Shown: in pieces, positions 49,083-59,513 of the stretch
Numbering within the stretch: the stretch's first letter is position 1
Layout: each line of letters opens with the position of its first letter
Origin: Pythium myriotylum
Taxonomy: Eukaryota; Oomycota; Peronosporomycetes; Pythiales; Pythiaceae
Reading direction: 5' to 3'
DNA length: 64,000 nucleotides
Assembly (NCBI GenBank): GCA_023091665.1
Contig: JALJCQ010000013.1
Location: 496,001 to 560,000 of the forward strand
The notes under the pieces: generated by a model
What the model saw: only the letters and a program-made list of their open reading frames with translations
What the model was told of the DNA's origin: nothing
Database searches by the model: none
Made by a program: the position numbers and the translations under genes

Positions 49083-51332
49083 ATGACGCCGCCACCGCCG
49101 TCGTCGCGCCGCGCCACCAGCGCCACGCGCGGCGCTCGACCGAGCAGACGAGGCGGACGGGGCCGACCACGCGGCGGTGCTCGAGGCAAGCCCCGCGGCG
49201 CCGCGCCCGCTGCGCGAGAGCTCTCGCGGCTCGAGCTCTTGCCGCCGGCGCTTTTCCACCACGTCATGTCGTTCTCGCTCTCGTGCACGCACCAGTCGCC
49301 GCACCACGCGACGACGCCCGCCGAGGAAGATCTCCAGGAAGTCGCGCTCTGGTCCAAGGCCGTGCGCGGGCCCGCGCTCGAGATCAGCGGCCAGATCGCG
49401 CTCGGCAAGCTGCTGCTCGACGTGGCCAAGTGCTCGCGCAGAGAGCTGCTCGAGGCGCGCCGCCAGCTCACGCTGCGCCGCGCGTTCGTGCGCGAGCTCG
49501 AGATCCAAGTTGCGCCGCCGAGAAGAGGCTCGGTACTCGGCATTGTCACGGGGCAGCTCGAGAAGCGAGTCGGAGCGACCGTGGCCGCCATGATGGCGCA
49601 CGCGCCAAAGCTCGAGCTGCTGGATCTGCGAGGCTGTTGGTTCGACGTCGGACCGGTCGTGGAAGCTGCCAGTAAGTACTGTCCGCAGCTGCAGTCGCTA
49701 CTGCTTCCAGGGGACCCGTTCGAGCTCACAGGGTACTCGCCGGACCGCCAGCCGCTCATGGACGCGCTCTTCGCCGGTATGCAGCAGTGGCATCGACTCA
49801 ACGGCGGCCTTCGCCAACTCCGACTGCCGCTGCGACAGAAGCCAAGCAGTTTTTCCTCGTCAGTCGATTTCTTATTGCGGGTGTACACGTACTGCCCGAG
49901 GATCGAGTACCTCGACGACTCTGTGAGAGGCCGGAAACGGTACCTCTGGAGCGGAGGTGACCAGTGGATCGTCGACCGCACGGCCTGGGAGCGGTTCTGT
50001 GAGACGTGCACGCAGTTGCGCGAGTTCCACTGGATTTCAGTGCCGTGGGCCACCGAGTTCTTCGAGATTTTTGGCAGACACGAGAAACCACAGCTCACCG
50101 AGCTCACGCTCGCGGCGAGCATGAAGTGGGATTGGAACAGGTACTTTGAGCAGGTCGGCCGCAGTGAAGCGTCAGCCATGAAGTTAAGCGGCTTTGGTGC
50201 GACGGCCAACCGCGTGCATCGCATACTGCAGGCCTGCCCAGCGCTAAAGGTACTAACGGTCATGGTCAACTCTCGGGTGGGCACAGACGAAGAAAGCCTC
50301 GATACGATCCTTGACTTGGAGGAGTACGATACTCGCCCGCCTCCGCCTCCATTCAAGAAAGAGAACGCGATGAACCAAGGGCTGATTAGTGACAAGTTTT
50401 GCGAAGCACTCGTCCGCCACTGTCCGTTGTTGGAGCAATTCTTAGTCTTTGAAGACCACCACGAGCTTGCTCTAACGATGAAACGAGTCCGTCCGATCAT
50501 GCGATTTACAGACGGCGCACTTCAGTGGCTGGCGAAGCTGAAGCACCTAACTCGCGTCGACGTCAAGGCCGTCAACATCTCCGGAGAAGGACTGTTCGAT
50601 CTCGTCAACTCGAGCGCTATTGAGGCAGCGGGTACGAGACAATATGACCTTGCGATTGGTGATGAGCAAGGAGAGACCAGGCAAAATTTCTATAAATCGA
50701 TGCAAGACTTCCTGCAGCGATTGCTGAACCACAAAGAAGAGCTGGCTCTGCCGTCCCAGAAGGTGTACCTGTGTGTGGTCAACGGAAACGCGTCGCCGGT
50801 GGATGCTCGCTGGAGTGAAAATGTCCTCAGACGGCTCAAGGGCACAGTTCGAGCTTTGCGACGCAAGTTCCCAACCATCACTTTCCGTATCGAGGTTGAA
50901 GGGCTCACGAACCGCGAGTTCTCGACCATCTTCGCGTTCGGTCTTTACACGAAAGATGCGACCCAGCCGATTGACTCACGGTGGATCGATGTGCCTGACG
51001 ATGCGCTCGAGGAAAACATTTTTGTTCGCGAAGAGATGATGGACGATTTTACAGACGAAGACGGAGATGTCGAAGATGAAGAGGGTGGAGACGACGAATT
51101 TTTCGATGACGACGACGGTGGCGAAGATTACGACGACGACAACCATTTCAACAATGGTCGTCGCCACGGTTTCCCCCGCAACTTGCACCACGAACTAGGC
51201 AACTTTGCCGAAGGCGACCTCGACGTAATGCATGCCCAAATGCCGGACATTGGGCTGTTGCGAGTTCGTGAGGATGACGACGTTTACGGGCAGGATCACG
51301 ACTATTATGACCACGCTGGCTACGATTATTAG
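49083..51332 (+). CDS. F-box-like/LRR protein with acidic C-terminal tail
   Basis: A single-exon protein of 749 residues, started at the first ATG (49083); the frame is open slightly upstream from a TTG. It has a basic Arg/Gly/Pro leader, an F-box-like LSRLELLPPALFHHVMSF, then irregular leucine-rich repeats. Shared landmarks are LTLRRAFVRELEI, LELLDLRGCWF, FHWISVPWATEFFEIFGRH and LTRVDVKAVNISGEGLFDLV. The C-terminus has a long acidic tract (about residues 660-700) and a His/Tyr/Asp-rich end. Function is probably adaptor-like, as for its paralogues at 1-568, 11572-13665 and 55882-57714. Confidence 0.88.
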   Translation: MTPPPPSSRRATSATRGARPSRRGGRGRPRGGARGKPRGAAPAARELSRLELLPPALFHHVMSFSLSCTHQSPHHATTPAEEDLQEVALWSKAVRGPALEISGQIALGKLLLDVAKCSRRELLEARRQLTLRRAFVRELEIQVAPPRRGSVLGIVTGQLEKRVGATVAAMMAHAPKLELLDLRGCWFDVGPVVEAASKYCPQLQSLLLPGDPFELTGYSPDRQPLMDALFAGMQQWHRLNGGLRQLRLPLRQKPSSFSSSVDFLLRVYTYCPRIEYLDDSVRGRKRYLWSGGDQWIVDRTAWERFCETCTQLREFHWISVPWATEFFEIFGRHEKPQLTELTLAASMKWDWNRYFEQVGRSEASAMKLSGFGATANRVHRILQACPALKVLTVMVNSRVGTDEESLDTILDLEEYDTRPPPPPFKKENAMNQGLISDKFCEALVRHCPLLEQFLVFEDHHELALTMKRVRPIMRFTDGALQWLAKLKHLTRVDVKAVNISGEGLFDLVNSSAIEAAGTRQYDLAIGDEQGETRQNFYKSMQDFLQRLLNHKEELALPSQKVYLCVVNGNASPVDARWSENVLRRLKGTVRALRRKFPTITFRIEVEGLTNREFSTIFAFGLYTKDATQPIDSRWIDVPDDALEENIFVREEMMDDFTDEDGDVEDEEGGDDEFFDDDDGGEDYDDDNHFNNGRRHGFPRNLHHELGNFAEGDLDVMHAQMPDIGLLRVREDDDVYGQDHDYYDHAGYDY

Positions 51333-52041
51333 AGACTTTCCCTTGAAGGATTAAATTACTTCAGTTTTGACACATGTGGTTGAGCTCAAATCGTTGTTAA
51401 TACCTTGCATCATTGAGAAATCTGCAATGGTTTCTTGACGGACCCAAGTGGGAACTTGCAGCAATCTCACAGCACAAGATCGGAGGGTCGTGTTATAGTG
51501 AGTTCGTATTACTACTTCTGCGTAAAGGCAACCAGCAGATGACAACGCTGTTATGGCAAAAAAAAAGACCCTTTGGTTTGAAACTTTGCCACTTCCGCTC
51601 TTCTTGGATCGCTCAATAAGGTCACTCTGAGACCACCACTGGCGAAAGCGGCCCAATGTTTTTGTCAGAGCTGGTCGAACAATTGCAGAGTATCACTTAA
51701 AATTTTTGGCTAAACAAGGCGTCGTAGTCGACGTACTACTCGTTGTAACGACTTCGACCACACGAGCACGACTCGAAGCAATGTTGGGTCATGATCATGC
51801 GAGGAAAACTTCCTAGACGCTTCCCATCAGATCGGCCTTGTCGAATAAGGAACTCACAAACTCGTGGACAGATTTAATACCGGTTCAGTTTGATACTGTT
51901 TGCATTCAATGGTCGCTTTGCTTGACCAGAATATCGTACGACGTTGATGACAAGTTCATTCCACATGGCAAACTAGCTCATTTTCCGGAGCCAATCTGCG
52001 TCGAACCACCGAGTCTCTGAGAAGTCTACATACTATATATC
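51333..52041. other. Intergenic, convergent 3' ends
   Basis: 709 bp between the stop codons of the F-box-like gene (plus) and the GH5 gene (minus). No coding sequence or repeat recognised. Confidence 0.4.
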
Positions 52042-53975
52042 TTACGATGTGGTGCTGGTCTTTGGGAAGCATGGGAATGGCTGGAGTCCCTCCATGTCGT
52101 CCATGGCTGCCATACCCTTGAGGAACTCAGGGTTTGCGCCGAGCCAGTCTTTCTGAAGCACGCCCTCAAAGAAACGTCCTGGGGTGTCTGCCGGGTTGTA
52201 TTGGTACTCACTCTCCGGATTTAGCGACCACACGAAGCCGCCAGCCCATCCTGGCTGCTTGATGATCTCGATTGTAAAGTCCGTACACCGCTTCGTGGTC
52301 TTCTTCGGGTGTTTGTCCTCGGCGTAGAGCCCGCCAAACTCGCCCAACAAAAGCGCTGGACCTGTTTCAGACGCCAGAAAGCCAAACATGTCGTCCATCG
52401 TGACTTTGATGCGGTGGCGGAGCTTATCATCGTCCAGTTCGACATACTTGGTGATGGCGTTGCCGACGACTTTGCCACCACCGAAGAGGTAGTACTGGGG
52501 GAAGACGGCAGGCGTGTAGTAGTGCGGTGCCCAGACGATCTTATTGGGCACGCTGAACTCGAGAGACTTGGTCTTTGCACCCTGCAGCCCCCCGCCGAAC
52601 CAGTCGTAGTAACCAAACTCCTGACCGTCGATGGTGATCGTGTGCTGCGCGTTGACGCCCTCGACAAAGCCCATCCAGTTTGGACAGCCCTTGAGCATGC
52701 GGTCGGCGATGCGGCGGGCACCAGCGCGGAAGTCGCGTGCCGATCCGTCACCCCATGTGCCGTCGTATGGCTCGTTCTTAAGATCGATGCCCATGATATT
52801 CCAATACTCGCTCGAGCACAGCTGCTTGGTGAGCACGTCAATGGCGGAGAGGAAGTCGTCCTCCGAGATCTCATCGTTGTACCAAAGCTTGCCGTTGTCC
52901 TTGTATGTGAGTGTGTGCATACTGAGCAGCACGCCGATGTGGCGGTATTGAAGTGTCTTGACGATACCCTTGAGAAGGGACATGTACGATGTCGCGTCGA
53001 TCGCACGGTTCTCGTTGCGGTTGAAGATGTAAATGTTGGGTGTGCGGCCGTTGATGATCGAGTCGGCCATGAGCGGCAACCGCACGGCATTGAACTTGTT
53101 ATTTGACAGGAACGACGCGATTTGGTACGCGCTTGTACCGTTGTCGCTGTTCTCCCAGAGCCCAAAGGGCATGGCCTGACCACTGCAGCATAACATCTCT
53201 CCAAATCAGAAATCTCGGACGATGATTGATGAGGTGGAAATCGAAACCACGTACGTCTCCATGCCGAACCAGTTGATGCCTTTGATCTTGAGGTTGACCT
53301 CGGTGCCGTTCTTGGACACAGCGACGATGTGACCGTTCTTGCTCTGGTAGTCAGGCAGCTCGCACTCGCTCTTGGGGTACTTCTTCGGGTTCCCGACGGC
53401 GCCATCGTCCTCGATGATGTCCTTTGTCTTTGAGGTCGTGGAGTTGCTGCCATCACGGATCTTGGTCGATTCGAAAAGGGCTTGTTCGTACGCCTGAGCA
53501 CGTGCCTGGCTGGCGGTATGAGCTTTCGAGGCGAAGTGGGTCCCGGCAACAGCGGCTGTCCCCACCAGCAAGACCAGTAGCAGGACACCGGGCCATCGCT
53601 ACAAAGATTTCCAGCACCGTTAGATGAATGTCGATGTCGACCAGCTTACGAAGAAGAAAGCGGTAGATTACTTACCCGAAGTCGGCCTCTGTAGTTCTTG
53701 GGCAGCTCAGGAGACGATACCTCGAGCGGTAGCACTTCAATGTCGCGGTCCTTCAGTGTGCCTCTCACGAACACGTCGCTCACAGCTGAGTTGCGCGGTG
53801 TCATGTTCGAGTTATTGTACGTAGCCTCATCCTTGATCTCAGGTCCAGGAGCCTCGACGGCCTCTGGCTGCTTCATGACGATCATGTCGTCAAACGAGTC
53901 GAGGGCCGAAGACACGGGTGAGGCGACACGGTCGGTCGCACTGGGCGTCGGGAAGTCGAGGTCTCTGCTAGACAT
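52042..53975 (-). CDS. Membrane-anchored GH5 glycoside hydrolase
   Basis: Three exons: 53975-53676, 53598-53255 and 53182-52042, joined by 77-bp and 72-bp introns, giving 1785 nt (594 residues). The first ~100 residues are a Ser/Asp/Pro-rich cytoplasmic tail. A membrane helix follows (WPGVLLLVLLVGTAAVAG, about 102-119), so this is a type II membrane protein with an external catalytic domain. GH5 hallmarks: KGINWFGMET, RLPLM, the acid/base Glu in LKNEPYDG (about 352), HYYTP and the nucleophile Glu in LLGEFGG (about 496). It should hydrolyse beta-glucans at the cell surface, either host cellulose or its own wall. The exact GH5 subfamily is not assigned. Confidence 0.92.
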
Positions 53976-55881
53976 GCTTTATGCGAGACCCGAGGAGGAA
54001 TAGAAAATGAGTCGTCGGCTTGTGACTACATGTATCTGGCGGTTGCAATGACTCGCGATGGATGTGGCGACGACATGATTTTCGAAGTGGTGAATGGATC
54101 GGATGGCCAGAAGTGACCCACAAACCCAATGCGACCTGCGAGACTGAATGCTGTAGCCACCCAAAGCTACTCTCAACAACACAACTCCTTTTGAAAATGA
54201 CCTGTATAAATGAGTATGTCAGCGAGAGTGCATGAGTGAATCTGCACCCAAGCGACACGGTGGCGGATGAGCCAGCTGACTGCGAGTTGATTTCTGCAGC
54301 CAAAGCAAAAAATTCATAGGATTACACCTTTGAGCTCGTCACTGGATCTTTGCGTGAGGACCCACCGTTCCAATTCGAAAGTCAGTCTCAGGTATCCCAA
54401 GCCACTGGTTTGAAGGTCTTGCTTGGTTCAGAATCCGTGCATGAACAGATATGAGAGGGCTTTGGTCAGCCGCAACGACCGAGTCCAATTCGGAATTCAA
54501 GTGAACTGTTCGGTCGATGGCGTCCGTCTCACTAAAATGACACGCCTCAACATCTTTTTTATCCCAGCGAAGTACATGTACTGTACGGTAAGCGATTTCC
54601 GCGACTGTTGTGTAAAAGTTTAAGTCCCCGCGGTTATGATTTAGCGGCATCGAAACCCAACCACTTCTTGTGGGATCGTGGGATGTTTGCGTAGCATCAC
54701 CCACATGAGTATTTTCAGCGACGCGAGGATACTCTGTCCTCCAGACGCGACGCAGTATCTCATTCCGAGAACTATTTGCGCAGTCGTTTCATGCCGAGTT
54801 CCGGGTGATGGCCGATTCCTCATTTGCTCGACCAGTTCTTGTAGATCTCTACGATAGGCCGGCGTACGGCTGTAAGGCATACAGTAGGCTCAAGCAAGCT
54901 CACTTGTCTCATGGGCATATCGAGCGAATGTGAGTGAGCTTGAGAAGATAAACAAATCATAGTGAACGACTGCCAGCAAGCGAAACGAACGACTCTCGAT
55001 TCTATCTCGACTCGTTGGAAAAACTCTTGATAACGCTATGAGGTGAACAAAGAGTTGGTAAACGCACAGCCGATTATGTCTTGCATCATGCTGCTTGAGT
55101 TGGCTGTGAGTGGCAGGGATGCCCGTGGCCAATAGAAGGTCTCGACTAGTCCACTAGCACAGAGCGCGCCCCATCAGATGAGTGTCTGTTCCGTTTTCGG
55201 TGTGTTGACCAAGATTCCTAAACGCCGGCTACAGGTTTCTAGATATGCAAACCAATAGACCTCAATTGAATTGAAACTATTGATCCAAATCTGTCGTTCG
55301 ATTCGAGGATATTGCAACCAAGCCAAGCAGTGGTGATGACCAACTGCTCGCATAACCGTTTGCACCGACATCAATTTGTGAGTGCGAGGTTGATGACGGT
55401 GTTCGACTGCGACGAGCACTTGTTGGAAACTAAACAGAGACGATCGACTTCTCTGTTGGTCGAAGAGACTACTATGAGTAAACAACACAATCGAACCGAA
55501 AACGAAGCCATTGAATAGTGCGACAACGACCGTGTGAGACTGCCCGTTTTGATGCCCTATTTATAACTTGGTGTGTCTCAACATACTCGCCGGAAATGTG
55601 TCTCTTCCATCGGCAAACTATGATACGGGCGCCAACGCGACCCTTCTTCGGTCAATCTCGAGCAAGTTGTCACTTGAAGTGCCAAGTCGAAGTGACTCAC
55701 TTCGACTAAGAACTAATCAAAAGACCTCCAACACCAGATTCCAGCGAACAACATAAATGCTCGCAGTTTCTCCGCAGCGATTGGTTCGAAGGGAGATCGT
55801 CTCAGGTCAAGTGAACCCACAATTTCCTTCTCGTCCTTCTTGGCGTCCTGCTCGTCACTCGCAGATCGTCTCTTTTGCCTC
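53976..55881. other. Intergenic region without a recognised gene
   Basis: The 1.9-kb gap contains the divergent promoters of the GH5 gene and the next F-box-like gene. Minus-strand frames at 54339-54704 and 54890-55132 are short and match nothing I know. A diverged copy of the GGTTTCTAGAT motif from 48.4 kb lies near 55229. Confidence 0.4.
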
Positions 55882-57714
55882 ATGACATCGCTCGCGCGGC
55901 TCCCGCTTCCGCTCGTGCGCCATGTTCTCGAGTTCTTGGTGTCTCCAACTAACTTGGATGCGTATCATGCCTTTCCTCGCCCACGGTCTCACTTGGCCGA
56001 CCTCTCGCTCGTCTCGAAAGAATGGAACGAGTACGCCGACGACATCGGTAGCCTCCGGGTGCTCGAGAGGCTTATCATGACTGGATACGAGACTACTCAC
56101 ATTGTGACGAGCCGCTCGGGCCTTCTCGAGCTGCGCCGCCTTGCGACTCTTCAAGGTAAATACCTGCGCGAGTACGCGATCGAGGCGTTCCCGTTTGCGA
56201 AGGCCCCGTACTGGTTGCGCTTGAACGCCTGGTGGTCTGTGTTGAGCCTAATGCCCAAGCTCGAAGTTCTGGATCTACGCCATATTCCGCGTGATGAGCC
56301 CAATCGCATCGCCTTCGTGATCCGCGCAGCGGGTGAACTCTGTCCGAATATCCGTGCGCTGCTACTTCCTCGCCTTGTGCCGTCCGTGACTGTGGACGAA
56401 GTGCCGCTAATTATTGCGGTCATGAACGCGATGTACAAGTGGAACGTGAACAGTGTACATGGCGGAGACCTGCGTGTGCTTGACGCGCCGATGCAGTTCA
56501 CGATGTGTCCTCCTCTTGACGAAAACACGTCGACATGGGTTCGAGCGATCGCGGACTACTGTCCGCGCATCGAAAGGATTCCGGGTTATGAAGGCATGCT
56601 CGAGAAAGGAGATATGTGGGCGTGTCGTGAGTTGTGGTATATCGACACAGCCTTGTGGACGGAATTCTGCAAGAATTGCAGTGAGCTACGTGAGTTTGCG
56701 TGGGTTGTCGTGCCGTTCGCAACGAGTTTTTTCGAGATCTTTGGCAAGTACCCGAAGCCTCGACTTGAATACTTGAACCTCACGCCAGCTATGAACTGGG
56801 ACTGGTATACATACCGAGAAGCTTACAACATCCCAAAGGACGAGAAAGGCTACGGCCCGACGGCGCGCAACATTCATGCCATACTGAAGGCCTGTCCAGC
56901 GCTCACAGAGCTCGTGATATTTGCTTATGTGCGTAATACACTCACCGAGCCGGAATCGGAACTGCTCACCCTCGTGAGACCCGATTGGCCTCCCCGAAGC
57001 GTGGTGGAAGCGAATATGATGATGGATCAAGAGATCTTCGGCGATGAGTTCTTCGAAGCACTAGCTGTTTGCTGCCCGAATCTTGAGCGCCTCCAGCTGT
57101 GGCGTGCTGGTAGTGGCCGGCCGATTGATTATACACTGATGAGCTTTACAGATAACTCGCTGCGCGCCCTCGCGACCCTACCTCGACTTGCGAACGCCAG
57201 GATTAAGTCGGTCAACGTCACGGGCGATGGTCTGTTTGATCTCATTGTAAACTTCGAGAAAGGTCAGTGGTTGCGCCCACGCTGCTTCGAGATAACAGTC
57301 GGTGACGGACCTGGAACGGCGACGGAGTTGGCGTTCTATCATGCTGTCGAGCAATTTTTGAAGCGATTGGTGGATTTTCCAGACGGAGAGCTATTGCCTT
57401 GTGTCGGGCAGGACGTTCAGTTGCACATTGTCCACGGAGGAGCACCGAAAATAGTGGATCGGGCGTGGGGTGCCGGTTACTTGGAGACATTGCGAAGTCT
57501 ACTGCGTATAGCTCGGCGAAAGCACCCAGAAATGAAGTTTCGCGTATTGGTGCAGTTTTACAACGGCGGTTCGAACCCGAGTTTTGGAAGGATTCTGAAC
57601 TTTGCTTTTTACTCCGAGGGATCCCAAATACGAGATTACTATGAGTGGAACCGGTCGAACGATCGACGAATTGACGACGTCTTCGTGGAGTATCAGCACG
57701 CGCGTGAATATTAA
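55882..57714 (+). CDS. F-box-like/LRR protein without acidic tail
   Basis: A single-exon protein of 610 residues, started at ATG 55882 (the frame is open upstream only from a TTG). The F-box-like region is LARLPLPLVRHVLEFL ... LADLSLVSKEWNEYADDIG, closer to a canonical F-box than its paralogues. Leucine-rich repeats share landmarks with the other copies: LEVLDLRHIP, FAWVVVPFATSFFEIFGKY, LANARIKSVNVTGDGLFDLI. It lacks both the long basic leader and the acidic tail, so those parts are family-specific add-ons. It converges on the pepsin-like gene, 170 bp apart. Confidence 0.88.
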   Translation: MTSLARLPLPLVRHVLEFLVSPTNLDAYHAFPRPRSHLADLSLVSKEWNEYADDIGSLRVLERLIMTGYETTHIVTSRSGLLELRRLATLQGKYLREYAIEAFPFAKAPYWLRLNAWWSVLSLMPKLEVLDLRHIPRDEPNRIAFVIRAAGELCPNIRALLLPRLVPSVTVDEVPLIIAVMNAMYKWNVNSVHGGDLRVLDAPMQFTMCPPLDENTSTWVRAIADYCPRIERIPGYEGMLEKGDMWACRELWYIDTALWTEFCKNCSELREFAWVVVPFATSFFEIFGKYPKPRLEYLNLTPAMNWDWYTYREAYNIPKDEKGYGPTARNIHAILKACPALTELVIFAYVRNTLTEPESELLTLVRPDWPPRSVVEANMMMDQEIFGDEFFEALAVCCPNLERLQLWRAGSGRPIDYTLMSFTDNSLRALATLPRLANARIKSVNVTGDGLFDLIVNFEKGQWLRPRCFEITVGDGPGTATELAFYHAVEQFLKRLVDFPDGELLPCVGQDVQLHIVHGGAPKIVDRAWGAGYLETLRSLLRIARRKHPEMKFRVLVQFYNGGSNPSFGRILNFAFYSEGSQIRDYYEWNRSNDRRIDDVFVEYQHAREY

Positions 57715-57884
57715 TAGTGCATGCAGAGCCTAGCCTCATTTATCATCTGTCGTGCCTGAAGAATCAAATTTAGGATGTGAAGTTCCATTAACTGAGCGTA
57801 TCTCCTTCGTATCAATGCGATTTGTTAGTTCTTGGGTAACGAGTGAGACCCTTTAATTTTGATGGGACGCACTCCTCACCGAGA

Positions 57885-58991
57885 TCATTGCTGTTTCTTG
57901 AGATTTGCAAAGCCGACGCGGTCCGGCTTGTCGCCCTTGTTGAACTCGAGGACCGAGTACACACGGCTCAGAAACATTCGACCGAAGATCCAGTGTGGCT
58001 TGTTCGTTGGAAACAGCGTGACGATGCAAATCCCAGGACTGATCTCGATGGTGTAGTCCTTCTTTTGCATTGTCACACGAACATTCTCGCCAACGGTGAT
58101 CCTGATATCGTGGCCAGGACCTCGACATGGCAGGATGCCGTTGACAACGTCGAGCGCAGCGAGAGTCGCCTGGAAGATTGTGTTGGGTACAAAGATATAC
58201 GGACTATTGCTGAGAACGAAATCGCTTATCGAACCAAATCTTCTAACCACCTCGACTTCTGCTGCTGACCCCGTCCACTGCATGGCGGTTGCATCTTGAT
58301 CATAGAATGAGAAGTCGCCAGGCTCGTACGCGCCATTGACGCCGCCAAACACTACCTGGGCAGAGTCTTCAGCGAACTGGAGACCGATGACTTGTGGATC
58401 CAACTGTGACATTGATCGGACAATGGATCCTCGCTGGTCTTCTCTAGCCCTCGCAGGGCCGAGACCGAGAACTCCGTCGGCGCCGGCGGCGAGATGCACA
58501 CTCAAGGACTTGTCCGCACCTTCCAGCTCGACAAACGAATAGTTGGGAACTCTTATCGCCCCAATTGTTACGTCGTCTTGCGAAAGAGAACCGTAGTACT
58601 CAGCACCAGTGTCGTATTTGTCGACAATATCGACGACCTTCCCGTTAGCTATGTACGTGGAGGACTTTGCATGGTTGTAGAAGTGGTGCTTGGCCGGAGA
58701 TCCCTTCGGTGAGTGGCTCAAGGCCAAGACGTCGGTCGAGATCAGATCCAGAGCGAGCGAGACGACCTGTGGAGGTGTCCCGATCGATACATTGGTAACG
58801 ACCGTCCACTCGGCAGCGATGAAGTCAACGGGTACTGGTTTGATGGGATCGACTCGATGGGACAGCTCAGCCTCCCACACGTGAGCGTGGCTGGTGGCCG
58901 ACTGATCCGAGCGAAGTGGATTCTGTCGCCCGTTGACACCAGCGACGATCACGACAATGAAGCATCCGACGAAGCTCAACGTTCGGAGCAT
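57885..58991 (-). CDS. Secreted pepsin-like (A1) protein, predicted inactive
   Basis: A single-exon protein of 368 residues with signal peptide MLRTLSFVGCFIVVIVAGVNG. The pepsin fold is recognisable: VSIGTPPQ at about 68-75, DGVLGLG at 172-178, VVFGGVN and HWIFGRMFL near the C-terminus. Both catalytic motifs are changed. The first DTGS reads DLIS (residues 82-85, Asp kept, Thr-Gly lost). The second, expected before VPNTIF, reads LSNSPYIF and has no Asp. The protein is therefore predicted to be a non-catalytic homologue, perhaps a binding protein or inhibitor. It lies tandem to a trypsin gene. Confidence 0.88.
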   Translation of the reverse strand: MLRTLSFVGCFIVVIVAGVNGRQNPLRSDQSATSHAHVWEAELSHRVDPIKPVPVDFIAAEWTVVTNVSIGTPPQVVSLALDLISTDVLALSHSPKGSPAKHHFYNHAKSSTYIANGKVVDIVDKYDTGAEYYGSLSQDDVTIGAIRVPNYSFVELEGADKSLSVHLAAGADGVLGLGPARAREDQRGSIVRSMSQLDPQVIGLQFAEDSAQVVFGGVNGAYEPGDFSFYDQDATAMQWTGSAAEVEVVRRFGSISDFVLSNSPYIFVPNTIFQATLAALDVVNGILPCRGPGHDIRITVGENVRVTMQKKDYTIEISPGICIVTLFPTNKPHWIFGRMFLSRVYSVLEFNKGDKPDRVGFANLKKQQ

Positions 58992-59513
58992 TGTGACACT
59001 TGGTGGGTTGACGATCTTGGGCTGACGTCTGAGACGTCGAGCAAATTCGAAAATGGTTAGGAGAAGGCAACGAGGATCGAAAATCGTAGGAATGTCGGTG
59101 CAACATCAAAAAGAATGCTGGTGACGAAGAAGATCCCCATCCTCGATGGATACGGGTGGTGGTACTTCTCGAGCAACTCTTCTCGAGAATGCCGGTGTGA
59201 GGTGCATGAGTGTTTGCGACCAGAAACGGCAGCCGCTTTGTCGTCCATTAAACAATGGGGTTCTTTACGACCCCTGATATCCACTATTGATGGTGGTGCA
59301 CAACAGAATCTGTCGTCGGCTACACTAAAAAGCTATCCAGTGCAGGGGGCCTCTATGGTCTCTGTTCAGCCTGGGAGGTAAGGACTGCTCGCTTTGACCA
59401 GGCAGTCTGTGAACAACTCGTCACGAGTGGTGTTCGTGAGCTCAGGCCCATGGACGACTCTCCGCCCACGCTACCTTAGCGTCGAGTTACTGTGTGCTCG
59501 TCCTCGGCTTCCA
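58992..59513. other. Intergenic between trypsin and pepsin-like genes
   Basis: 522 bp holding the promoter of the pepsin-like gene and the 3' end of the trypsin gene. No further feature recognised. Confidence 0.4.

Noticed and set aside
52221..53588. 455-codon Ser/Arg/Thr-rich frame over the GH5 gene
   Set aside because: Alternative frame of the same strand as GH5; low-complexity composition and it crosses the 72-bp intron.
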